NCBI GenBank assembly: GCA_015501595.1 | Contig: JADNRX010000697.1 | Location: 1 to 26,353, forward strand | DNA length: 26,353 nucleotides | DNA from: Hymenopellis radicata | Lineage: Eukaryota > Basidiomycota > Agaricomycetes > Agaricales > Physalacriaceae | Direction: 5' to 3' | Shown: one piece after another, positions 17,416-26,353 of the stretch | Numbering within the stretch: the first letter of the stretch is position 1 | How the letters are laid out: every line of letters begins with the position of its first letter | The notes under the pieces: model-generated | Databases searched by the model: none | What the model was told of the DNA's origin: nothing | Seen by the model: only the letters and a program-made list of their open reading frames with translations | Made by a program: the position numbers and the translations under genes

Positions 17416-19071
17416 CTAGAGTACAGATCCTCCCCCATCCAAACAAATAGCAATGTCTAATCCCTCATCCTTCATCTCATGCAAAGCAACAACATGAGCA
17501 TGGCTAAGATTGGGAAATCGCGCCACACGAGAAGCTGCCCCCCGGAACCGGAACCACGCCCGCCGCATCGTTCTCTTCCGAGAACGCAGCATATTGACTA
17601 GATCCGGGCCAACAAATCTCCAGTCGCCGTCCGCCCAATAGATCCTCGAAACGAAATCAATACTCTCGAGCTTGGGAACAAGTCGATGCCGCGAGTCTCC
17701 ATCGACCACCTCCAACAGACTCTTCATCAATTCGGCAAGCACATGCTCAATGCGCCAGACTTGACGAGCCATGGCGTCCAAGTCGGTATGGAACCCGATG
17801 CCCAGATCCGTTAAGCACGGGACGAGTTTAAGGATATCGGCGAGGGGCTCTCCAGACAATGCTGAATCGCGAAAGTAAAGTCTGGTAAGAGAACACTGTG
17901 ATGAGTCGAGGAAAGGAGGAATGAAAGGAAGACATGACAAGTGGCTTATGTCTCCAATGTCAAGGGATAAAAGTGCGGGAAGCGACAGATAGGCCAAAAG
18001 AGTAGGGTCATTGATAGTGAGGTGCGTAAGGGAGGTATTCGAGATGGAAGGTTCCACCGTCTCGACTTGAAGATCGTCATCATCAATAAGTCCAACAAGA
18101 TTGGCATCCATATAAACAAGATCCACACAGCGTCTGATGACGAAGAGGGGAGGGATAGGGCAGGGAAAATATATGCTGAACTTCGAGGTGAAGGACATCA
18201 ACAGTACGTAGTTGAGGCGCAGGAGCGCGTTTTCGACTGAGACTTGCCTCAGCTTTGGCGCCACCGCAAATGCACTAATGAGGGGAGTGTGGTCCTCTCC
18301 CCAAGCTTCCCAGAGGGACTTTGGGTCACACCCAACAAATGTCAAGTGCCTGAGCTCCGGCACCTTCCCTTGTACACCTTCCAAATACATTCCTAGTTCA
18401 CTAGGAACCGCCAACGATACACATGCCCAGCGTTCCGAGTGGGACATTAACACGTCCAACAAACTATGGATGCGGCTTCGATGTCCCACACAATCATCGA
18501 ACTGGATCTCGACATGCAAGTCCAACTTGCAGGATCCACTGTAACGCAGCGCGGTTTGAAGAATCGCAATAGGGTTTTTATATCTGCTAAAACCGCCACC
18601 CCCGATACAACCGCATCCGCCGGACGTGATTCGGAAGGTCGTCCAAAGATGAGGGTATCGTGACGCGGAGCGCCAACTGCTACAGACGCGGCTGGCAGCC
18701 CAAGCACCTTGTTTAGGATCGAGAACCATAAAGCCAACATTGGGAATGAGCTTGAGAAATATTTCCTGTAAAACTTCCTTTGGAAACCTTCGGATAGTAG
18801 AAAGTGCGCCTAAAACCTGCCGCGAACGGTTCTGCAACACGGCGCGGTCGTCCTCCAACTGTTCGAGTGCATGAGTGGAATATGGGGATGATAGCAGCGA
18901 AGCCGTTTCGTTGTCGAGACGCGTGAGGTGCGTGGAGAACAGAGCATGGAGTTGGTGCAGAAGCGGGATTTCGGCATCGGATGGAGGGTCGTTAGAGGAA
19001 AGCAGGTGTTCTAGAGCAGCAGGGACCGTAAGAAGAGCATTTGGACTGACTTGGAGCGCATGGGGACGCAT
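17416..19071 (-). CDS. F-box protein with LRR-like C-terminal region
   Basis: A single uninterrupted frame of 551 residues. Residues about 45-92 form a charged helix (LEQLEDDRAVLQNRSRQVLG), the usual leader in Agaricomycete F-box proteins. The F-box follows at about 95-145: RFPKEVLQEIFLKLIP, then AASRVCSSWRSASRYPHLWT. The rest has spaced Leu patterns (VPELRHLTFVGC, LTHLTINDPTLLAYLSLPALL, LTRLYFRDSALSG), consistent with irregular leucine-rich repeats. Such proteins recruit substrates to SCF ubiquitin ligases through Skp1; the substrate here is unknown. A cysteine/glycine insert after the F-box (GGCGCIGGGG) is unusual. It is flanked by remnants and by two direct copies of a 270 bp repeat, a setting where this family often expands. 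Confidence 0.85.
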   Translation of the reverse strand: MRPHALQVSPNALLTVPAALEHLLSSNDPPSDAEIPLLHQLHALFSTHLTRLDNETASLLSSPYSTHALEQLEDDRAVLQNRSRQVLGALSTIRRFPKEVLQEIFLKLIPNVGFMVLDPKQGAWAASRVCSSWRSASRYPHLWTTFRITSGGCGCIGGGGFSRYKNPIAILQTALRYSGSCKLDLHVEIQFDDCVGHRSRIHSLLDVLMSHSERWACVSLAVPSELGMYLEGVQGKVPELRHLTFVGCDPKSLWEAWGEDHTPLISAFAVAPKLRQVSVENALLRLNYVLLMSFTSKFSIYFPCPIPPLFVIRRCVDLVYMDANLVGLIDDDDLQVETVEPSISNTSLTHLTINDPTLLAYLSLPALLSLDIGDISHLSCLPFIPPFLDSSQCSLTRLYFRDSALSGEPLADILKLVPCLTDLGIGFHTDLDAMARQVWRIEHVLAELMKSLLEVVDGDSRHRLVPKLESIDFVSRIYWADGDWRFVGPDLVNMLRSRKRTMRRAWFRFRGAASRVARFPNLSHAHVVALHEMKDEGLDIAICLDGGGSVL

Positions 19072-19089
19072 ACCCGTCGCTGTCTGGGC

Positions 19090-20130
19090 ATTGACAAAGT
19101 CAGGAAATCATCACTGCGAATCAGGCAGAGAGCTCTTACTATGAGTCTTCGTATGATGAAGGAGGAAATACTCGACATGCTCGATGAGTCGGAATACATC
19201 GTGGTAGTTGAATTGCGTTGCGACCTAGTTTCCATGTCAGTCAGAAATACGCTGCAAATACACAAGACATACAAGACGATGCTGAGGTTGAGCAGAAACA
19301 AGGATGATAACAATCACGATAGTGGGATCCCGCTCTTATAGACATCGAAGACGCCAAATCAAAACAAAGAGAACGATCCATTGTTCAAATGAAAAGGTAA
19401 GCCCATTGCAAATCATAATGGGTCCACAATGGGGTTGGACACTTCTCGAACAAGCAAGCAAGGAGCGAGATGCGCCGTGAGACTGGCTGCGGCGCGTGTT
19501 AGTTCTAAAGTATTCGTCGGGGGTAACAAGCACACACTGAGTGCGGCATAAAAGACCGATATGTTCAAGCTGCTTCAGCTGTCCCCATCCAGTACCAAAA
19601 TCTCGGAACGCGTCAATAGTGGCGATAAGAGTTTGAACAACCTCGGTGAGGAAGATCCACAAGACTAGAAAGTGGACCCAACGTCGGCCGGGGCGACACA
19701 CAATGCAATACTGTGTAACTAACAGACCATGAGGATGGAAGAACGAAGCAAAAGCCGTGACTTGCAGATCAGCACGCATAACACCCCAGTTGAACAGATG
19801 ACCGATTAGCTACGTGAGTTTTCACTGTCGTCCCATGCGGAAGGAAAGGAATCGCGGACCATGGGAACGGTCCTGCCGCCAGCGATCAGGTCGAGCGCGT
19901 AGAACCAGCGTATTCCACTCACAGTTTCGCAATGTACAAAGAATAGTCCGTGCAACGGACATCCATAGCGTTATAATAGAACGGGTTACGGGAGGTCGAT
20001 TAGGTAACACGATTGAAGGAAGACGCGTTCCCCCTGCCGTTTTGTCAGAAACGATGATGATGATTGTACGCGCTTTCCACGCGTCGTCAGGTTCATTGAC
20101 ATCAGCGTAATAACCGCCGCCGGAGGTCAA
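19090..20130 (-). pseudogene. DUF6534-like membrane protein gene, probably broken
   Basis: Minus-strand segments match the pattern of the Agaricomycete DUF6534/DUF6533 multi-span membrane family of unknown function: LIGHLFNWGV and ADLQVTAFASFF (helix 1), RRWVHFLVLWIFLTEVVQTL (helix 2) and FGTGWGQLKQLEHIGLL (the loop before helix 3). Downstream the frame stays open to 19336, but I cannot see helices 3-7 in order. A Ser-rich tail-like segment (TTTMYSDSSSMSSISSF) follows near 19200. A 37 nt or longer intron could explain the change of frame near 19930, but the central part of the family is missing. I therefore call it a probable pseudogene; a heavily spliced gene is the alternative. Confidence 0.4.
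19741..20008. repeat. Dispersed repeat copy 2 (270 bp)
   Basis: Partner of the 16087-16355 segment, same orientation, 3.65 kb away. Its protein-level reading is the N-terminal part of the DUF6534-like gene and continues into helix 2 here, so this copy is the more complete one and probably the parent. Confidence 0.75.
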
Positions 20131-22101
20131 CTTGAAGAGGCGTCTCTCTAGCCAGTAATGAAGAATCTCGCGTATTAAATCAGCGACATTCTAATCTCTG
20201 TTGGTAAGTATGGAGCTACAGTAGTGCAGGCTGAGGGAGGTGAGTGGGACTTGGAAGGAAAGGGATGACACAGCTGAGGTGCGTGTCGAGGCCCGTTGAG
20301 GGCCGGGAGATACAATGGTTTACCCGATCGTCATGAGGATGACCTCAAACCCATTTGTCCCCTCCTCCCGTCATTCCCATGGGCCGTTGGCCAATAATGG
20401 CGCTCGCAGACCGGCGGCTTGCAGGCTACGCGGAAAATATTTCGCCTCCTGTGGCGCTCAGTCGGACTCGGGAGCCAGTACGTGCAGGCCGGGACCAATG
20501 CGTGACCTGTGCTTGAGTTTTGTCATTCAATGTCCTCAGTCCTGCATCATGCTACACTATCCAAGAAACAGGCAGAGAACAGCTAATCTAGGACTATATG
20601 GCGGCGACATTGTCTTCTCGTCCCCCAAATCTCGTCACGTTGACTGTGCCCATTGTCCCTGTTTTCGCTGAGTCTCTGCGACCTCTCTCGCTTGTCTCTC
20701 CTCAGTCTGGTGCTAGCGGCTGCTTCTCTACTCGAAAAGTACCATCTTTGTGTTTATTGAACAAGCGCTGCCCCTGTGTGGTGGGTCCTTCAGATCTATG
20801 CCTCCAAAGGATTTTCTGTACTGCACATGTAGAGAACGATTTCTTTGCGTCCCATTTACCGCCAGCCGCTCTAGAGCCGGTCACTAGTCTGTTTCGTCGA
20901 GGGTACACGCGACTCCGAGTCTAAAATTCCCTTCTTCAGAATCTGCTTCTATGACTTTCGCTGCCGAAAATCTTCTGTCGTCTCTTATATCTGTCTACAC
21001 TAAGTATTAACGATATCAACGCGCGAAGACTGGCAGTTAGGCGGTGTCTGCGTGGCCGCGCTCTCTGCTGCTCCTGCTTTCCCGAGATACTGACTTTAGG
21101 ACTTCAGCCTTCAGGAAACGACTCCTGGTCAGATTGTGTTCAAAAGGACGACTTCGAATTCATCTTGTAGTCTCAGTACTCGTATACGAAGCAGTTCGAG
21201 ATTACCCTGCCTTACTTGTCAAACGCCATCGACTTCCTTTGTCTAGTAGAAAAAACTGGATACTCTGTCCTCGGCTCTACTTTCACGCCGAGAAACAACC
21301 ACCTTGCTGCCTTTTAAGTACCTGCGTCTCATCCGGAGGCGTCTTGTATTCTGGTCCAAACCGAAGTATTCGGCCTCTTATCTCTGAAACATATCACACC
21401 ATCGCGGGAGAAGACGTCGACATCGTCTTCACCTTTTCTTTCAACGCTTTGAGTCTGAGGTTGAAACTAGATCGACAAGGAGACGATGTCCATGACAACA
21501 ACAGAGAGCCCGGACAAGTGGAAGCTTTGTCGAGGTTCTTCTGATCCATGGAAATATTTCCAAAGCGGCCTTTGTTGTTGAGATGGCAGTCAGTGACCTG
21601 AACAGGTAAGCCGGCAAGATCCGCGTGTCCGACCCTGAGAACGGGGAACACGTTCTACAACGCGCTCGCATTTTGGTTCTAGCGATGCAGCTCGCGCAAA
21701 GCTTGCGGAAGGTCGTGAAAAGCAGGGGGGCGTAATTGTGGCAAATTAAAGGACACGCAGTTTACATACACGAGCCGCCCATGTTCCCGGTCCCACACGA
21801 TATGCTCGAGGCCGCGGCGGCCCTAGTTTACTTATCATCACCTGGCTCTTCCATCAGCTCTCTCTTCCTGACCTCACCCTTTTTTCTCTCTCCCTCCCCC
21901 CCAACGCACATAATTTCCCGCTACCCATCTAATACTCGTCTTTTGACTCAGTCGCCTTTCGTTTCTTTCTATGCAGCAGTCATCATAATTCAATCGATAC
22001 CCAGGACAGGTAATAAGGACAGGAATTTTTGGACACTAGGAGATAAATTTGGGTTTTGGATGATAAAGGATGCCACCGTTTAATCTGAATTTCACTACTG
22101 T
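20131..22101. other. Long intergenic region upstream of the GATA gene
   Basis: Nearly 2 kb without a gene I can support. Pyrimidine-rich tracts at about 20620-20710 and 21840-21980 look like transcription-start or 5' UTR sequence, the second placed well for the GATA gene at 22102. CCAAT motifs occur near 20390 and 20493. Plus-strand frames at 20315-20671, 20598-20924 and 21044-21544 have no recognisable domain and overlap in different frames. Confidence 0.45.
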
Positions 22102-23701
22102 ATGTCGTCCTTTGATGACAGCTCGCAATCGTATGCTGATGGCGCTATTAGGGCAGCGGCGTGGATGGACTCTTGGATGCGCCGCTCCCCGGGCCCTTTC
22201 AATTGGGCCGCGCACCATCGGCTGCTTCGTTGCAGTCATCGCTCTCACTCGGTCGGGATGGAGGCGCGAGAGGCCGGGACTTGCCCGGTCAGTCGTTCAT
22301 GGATCTGACGCAGACGCTGCAGGTGCGTTCCGGTGACGTGTCTCGCTTCGATAAGGCTGACAATAACCCACTTTTATTTACAGGCATGCAGCAACGTCGC
22401 TAAGCATCTTGAGCACGGCCAAAGATTGCACAATCTGGGATGGCGGTTGGGCTATTTGAACCAGCAGCAGAACGTGCCTGGAGGCGTCAAGAGGTGAGCG
22501 TCTGTTTCTCTCTTGCTTATCTGCGGATCAGCTCGTCGCGGTCAGAGCGACGGATACTTTTCTTATACCCCGCACTCGCGTTCATCATCACTTTTTTGTT
22601 TCCGCGGACACTGACATTGTTTACAGGCCCGTTAAAAAGACGATTCGGTTTACACCATTTCCGTTTGCTCGCCGAGGCTTCACGGTCTCTGCTGAACGCT
22701 CTACCATACGCCCTGTATTGGACCTCGATCTCAACAGGGAGTCGGCAGGAATGGAGTACGAGTTCATACCGAGTCCTCGCCCCCGTTCTCCTAGCCCGAT
22801 CAGATTGCGTTCACCATCGCCAGAGCCGATTAGAATGCGTTCGCCATCGCCTCAGAGAGACCTGATCAGGGAGGTGCTTCGCGAAAGGGCAGCAATGAGG
22901 CAGCGTCGCATGTCGTCGCCGATGTTAACCGAGTCCCGCTCGCCTTCACCGCCGCCAACACGCTCACCTTCCCCGCCACCGCATAGCTCTCGCGCTCGTC
23001 CCACGCCGTCTGCACCCACGCCTCGCGCACTAAACGCTGCCCTTCGTACTGGCACGCCTTCTGCTGTCTCGGGGGCACCTGCGTGTGCCAACTGTGGTGC
23101 CACACAAACACCGCTGTGGCGGAGAGGACTCAACGACGAACTCAATTGCAACGCGTGCGGTCTCTACTGTAAAATGCACAAGCGTCCACGGCCGCTCAAG
23201 AACAGGGTCGTTGCTGCTCCCCCCGCAGAGGTACACAACTCGGAGTCTGCGTCTGGAGGTGCCCCGCCTGCGGAGTGCATAAACTGCCACACTACCACAA
23301 CGCCTCTATGGCGTCGTGACGAGGCCGGACGCTCGCTTTGCAACGCGTGCGGATTGTACTTCAAGCTGCACGGCACCCCTCGGCCCATCGAGCTCAAGAG
23401 CGATGTCATCAAGAAACGCTCTCGCCCGTCGAACACACCTGCTACGGCATCATCAAAAGCAGCAACTCGCCCACGCATTGAGCCCCAGTCATCCGAGGAG
23501 AACATCATGGACAGCCTCAGCTTTCACCGGGATTTTTCTGCCCCATCGAACCTCCCGCCGCCTCCCGCGTCTGCGTCAGAATCTGAGGGTGAGACGCCCT
23601 TCCCAGGGCCTTATCACCCGAACCGGATATGGGCTCTTGCGCGGAAACGCAAGATGGAGGATTTGGGCCCGGCGAGGCTGCGGAAGCATCTGCGCGTCTG
23701 A
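22102..23701 (+). CDS. GATA transcription factor with two zinc fingers
   Basis: Nuclear DNA-binding protein of about 468 residues. Exons are 22102..22322, 22384..22493 and 22627..23701, joined by 61 and 133 nt GT-AG introns. Exon 2 carries [16 protein letters not shown], resembling the short N-terminal motif of fungal AreA-type GATA factors. Exon 3 has RSPSP repeats ([17 protein letters not shown]), then two CX2CX17CX2C fingers starting near 23084 ([20 protein letters not shown]) and 23276 ([20 protein letters not shown]), 39 residues apart, followed by a basic segment (KKRSRPS) and a Ser/Pro-rich tail. The linker has no Cys cluster, unlike the iron-responsive Urbs1/Fep1/SreA repressors. Exon 1 is 221 nt: the frame from [11 protein letters not shown] shifts within CCCCGGGCCC (22187-22196) to reach FMDLTQTLQ at the exon end, as if one base were missing. 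Confidence 0.92.
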
Positions 23702-24152
23702 TCGCCTTGTGTATTTATTCGAAAGTACTATATCCTTTTCCATCTAATCCTCTGCCTCTATATATGCCCTCTTCTTGGTTACTTTGACAATACCTATACC
23801 TATGGTCGGATTTGGATTCGGACTGCTATGCACCCTTTGTTACTTTATTCGCCTACTCTCGTTCTTTTTGTCGCTCGCTATCGTTGGTTGATTCTACATA
23901 GACTTTATTTAGCTTAGTACATACTGCACTTGTGTTGATAATGTTATAACACCCACTCAGTCGGATTTACCGAGTGGATTTGTGACGTATGAGATGGCCT
24001 GGAGCGTTGAAGAGTACTTACTTATCAGCGCTTGAAGCTGAAGCTCTGAAGCTTGGAGAGGCAAGCGCTCAGGTGTAGTGAAGTGCATGTTCCGCGCAAA
24101 AAATACAGTGGGTAGCTAACTCGACGGTAATCTTAAGTTTTCCAACGACTTG
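23702..24152. other. Convergent 3' region between GATA and VPS33
   Basis: 3' UTRs of two convergent genes. A short stem CCACTC/GAGTGG with a 13 nt loop lies near 23950-23975; I assign it no function. No RNA gene or open frame of interest. Confidence 0.5.
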
Positions 24153-26353
24153 CTATATGCCAGCATCTTTAGACCCTCCTGACTTGGTAATACCAGCCAT
24201 GCCATCAATCAGGCTAGAAGCACTGACGATGCCGGTAGTGGCCACAATAAACTTACGGCCTAGAGGGAACTTATGAGCCTCCGAATTCGTGAGCAACAAT
24301 AGAACAAACCTCGGTTTTGCCGAGCCACCCATCGCAGAGCTGCGATCTCTGTGTACGTGCACCCGCCCAGGAAGAACACAACGGTCGTCATCGTTTTTTC
24401 ACCAAGACGAGCTAATGTGCGCATTCAAGGGTCAGCAAAGTCCAGTCATGACGGGAATGAGGACTTACCAGTGGGCGCATGCGAGTGTCCATGAGCTGGC
24501 TTCTGTGCAATGTCCACCGTTTCGCCGGGAATCGTTGAGATAAGGTCCTCGAAGCCTTTCCACCCTACAACAGGATGCGCCTGGAGCTTCCCCGCAGCAT
24601 CCGCAGATGCGCTGTCCCCAGTCAGCCGCTCTTTCTCTACCGGGTTGTTAAGTATAGCATCTCGTTGCGTAAGGCATTGAACAAGACGGATGCTGATGGG
24701 CGCATAGCCAGAATAGACGAAGCTGATGTCCGTTTCCGCTTCATCTAGGGCCTCGGAATTGTCCTCGATCCAGAGACGTAACGATTTCCGGAGAGATACG
24801 AAGGGGTACTTGGGTAGTGGCACAGACGATGGTGGTAGGGGATTCGGTATCAACATTGCTAATGATGACGAGGACAACGAGAGTAGCATAGGCAGAAAAT
24901 TGTACCCGTATGTCTATGGGCTCATAAGCAAGACGTGACTAGCAAGAGGAATAGACGTACTTGAAGTATCTCGCGCTTGAGGTTTTCGAGGGTCTTAGCC
25001 TTTATCCCGCCTGTGGTTATGCTCGCCAGGCAAAGAAGTCTGACCACCAGTTCCATTTCAGCGTTCTGGGCAATCAAGTCTTCAATTGCCGAGATTTGTT
25101 CTGAGGTGTTATACGACGCTAGCAAATCTTCATGAAGAATGTCAGTAATATCGTGTCGATCAAGTACAAGGCGCGCATACTCTGTTGTATTTCAAGCGCT
25201 TTACTGAAATGCTCTGTGTTGGTCATTGGAACAAGCATTTCAGCCAGTCCAATGTCTGTATGACTGTCAGGCGGATTTACAGATCTGGGGCGTCCGACTT
25301 ACGAAGAACAAGAGCCTGGCGCTCAGACTGTAAGCCACCCAATTTACCAACAACGTCCTTGAGTTGTGGAATCGTCTTCGCTTGCCGACTAGTCTTCGCG
25401 ATAAATGAGTTTTGAAGAAGGGCTAGGAAGAAGGACTCGACCTTACCTGATATTCCACCTCCAAACGGCGTGCAATCTTGTTCAACCGCCTCAGAACGGT
25501 TGAAAAGTTGACATCTCGCAATTCAGCGAAAAGGGTATCGGACGATGAAAGATGGTACTTCTTCTTCGCCTCTTTCCTCATAGCCGGTGCCGGGGTTGCC
25601 TGAGACGACGACGCAGCAGTAGCTGATGGGTCATTCACTGGTGGTGATACAAGTGATGCGGGCAGGTCCACGTGAGCTGGGAAACATTGAACAAGTATAA
25701 CTAATGACTATCTTGAGACGCACAATTCTTGATACCGATAAGTTCGTCAACAAGGCCCTCGTATGTGAGCTGAGTGAGAAGGGGTGTTATCATATCAACT
25801 TGTCTATCCAAGACAATAAGACAATCAATCTTATCCGAGGAATCTAAGAGGGTGTCCGGGGCGTCCGCAGTTCGGGATTGATGTAGAGCATTGGTCAAGA
25901 GACTGGCAAGCCTCTGTATAAAGTTAGCTTTAGGACTCCGAATTGTTCATGCACATACAGCAGCTTTGTCTCCTTTGCCGATTATTCGAGGAAACAGACC
26001 ATACAGTTTCTGGAAAGTGATCAAGGCTTGTGCAGAGTCGTATATAGCTGTCTCGTCTCCATCCTATGGAGACAACTTAGCCGTGTTAAAGAAATAGAAG
26101 TATGAGTTGATCGCACCACCCATATTTCCTTGAATGCCAAGTCATGTTCCAGAGACACCACGTCCTCGGCGATGGGTATGAATTGCAGATTGTAGGAGGC
26201 TAGAGTCACGTCGCCGAGTACACCTTCTTCCTCCAAAATCCTCGTGACCAGTGTAGACACGCGAGGAACGAAAAGGAGGGTATATGTGTGTTTAGAGGAT
26301 TGTTGAGCGTGTCGTTTGATTTGGTCTGCGCTAGGATTAGCTTGGCTGCATGA
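24153..26353 (-). CDS. VPS33: Vacuolar protein sorting-associated protein VPS33 (Sec1/Munc18 family), N-terminus outside window
   Basis: SM-family subunit of the HOPS and CORVET tethering complexes, which guides SNARE assembly at vacuole and endosome membranes. Ten exons are resolved: 26330..26120, 26063..25959, 25913..25724, 25676..25447, 25393..25303, 25255..25181, 25127..24961, 24913..24469, 24411..24310 and 24259..24153. All phases agree and no frame is lost, giving about 573 residues. Landmarks in order: [58 protein letters not shown], a Ser/Ala insert, [70 protein letters not shown] and [11 protein letters not shown] near the end. Introns are 45-57 nt. The first visible exon probably starts at a TAG acceptor at 26331-26333; the N-terminal quarter is missing. 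Confidence 0.97.

Noticed and set aside
22718..22720. ATG at 22718 as the start of the GATA protein
   Set aside because: Two well-spliced upstream exons join in frame and add an AreA-like motif; the internal Met lies in mid-protein.
23950..23975. Short stem-loop downstream of GATA as a terminator
   Set aside because: Only a 6 bp stem, and RNA polymerase II does not use such hairpins as terminators.
1..26353. CRISPR arrays, prophage, bacterial operons or a biosynthetic gene cluster
   Set aside because: No spaced short repeats, no viral structural genes, no polyketide or peptide synthase domains; gene content and introns are ordinary fungal.

Overview
The window is fungal nuclear DNA, almost certainly from a mushroom-forming or wood-decay basidiomycete (Agaricomycetes). 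The evidence is 40-60 nt GT-AG introns cutting most genes, a tandem set of secreted AA9 lytic polysaccharide monooxygenases (LPMOs), a fungal HNH_2-type protein, an F-box protein of the style expanded in Agaricomycetes, and typical fungal housekeeping genes (TIM50, EOS1, VPS33). I see no prophage, CRISPR array or bacterial-type operon.

Layout. 1-6.1 kb: three AA9 LPMO genes, all on the minus strand, enclosing a 0.65 kb tandem duplication that carries two plus-strand genes for small four-knuckle CCHC zinc proteins. 7.1-9.9 kb: an unrecognised minus-strand multi-exon gene candidate, divergent from plus-strand TIM50 (five exons, fully resolved). 10.4-12.5 kb: a short inverted-repeat element, an intron-containing tRNA-Ile(AAT), and a diverged tandem array of about 0.6 kb units. 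12.6-15.4 kb: EOS1 and an HNH-domain gene, both minus. 16-20.1 kb: an intact F-box gene between two direct copies of a 270 bp segment, with remnants of an F-box-like gene and of a DUF6534-like membrane-protein gene. 22.1-23.7 kb: a GATA factor with two zinc fingers (plus). 24.2 kb to the end: the C-terminal three quarters of VPS33 (minus, ten exons resolved, N-terminus outside the window).

How the genes relate. The AA9 enzymes are secreted copper enzymes acting on plant cell-wall polysaccharide. AA9-1 and AA9-2 share a 5' flank block, so they look like a local duplication. TIM50 works in mitochondrial protein import, EOS1 in the ER membrane, VPS33 in vacuole/endosome tethering. These are ordinary neighbours, not a pathway.

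The two observations I value most are these. (1) The paired CCHC proteins carry an Arg-rich N-terminus that looks like a mitochondrial presequence and resembles that of TIM50 4-5 kb away. (2) Five otherwise well-conserved genes (AA9-1, AA9-3, EOS1, HNH, GATA) each lose frame at a short G/C run in a way that one missing base would explain, which points to base-calling or assembly error unless reads prove otherwise. I found no clear new multi-gene system.
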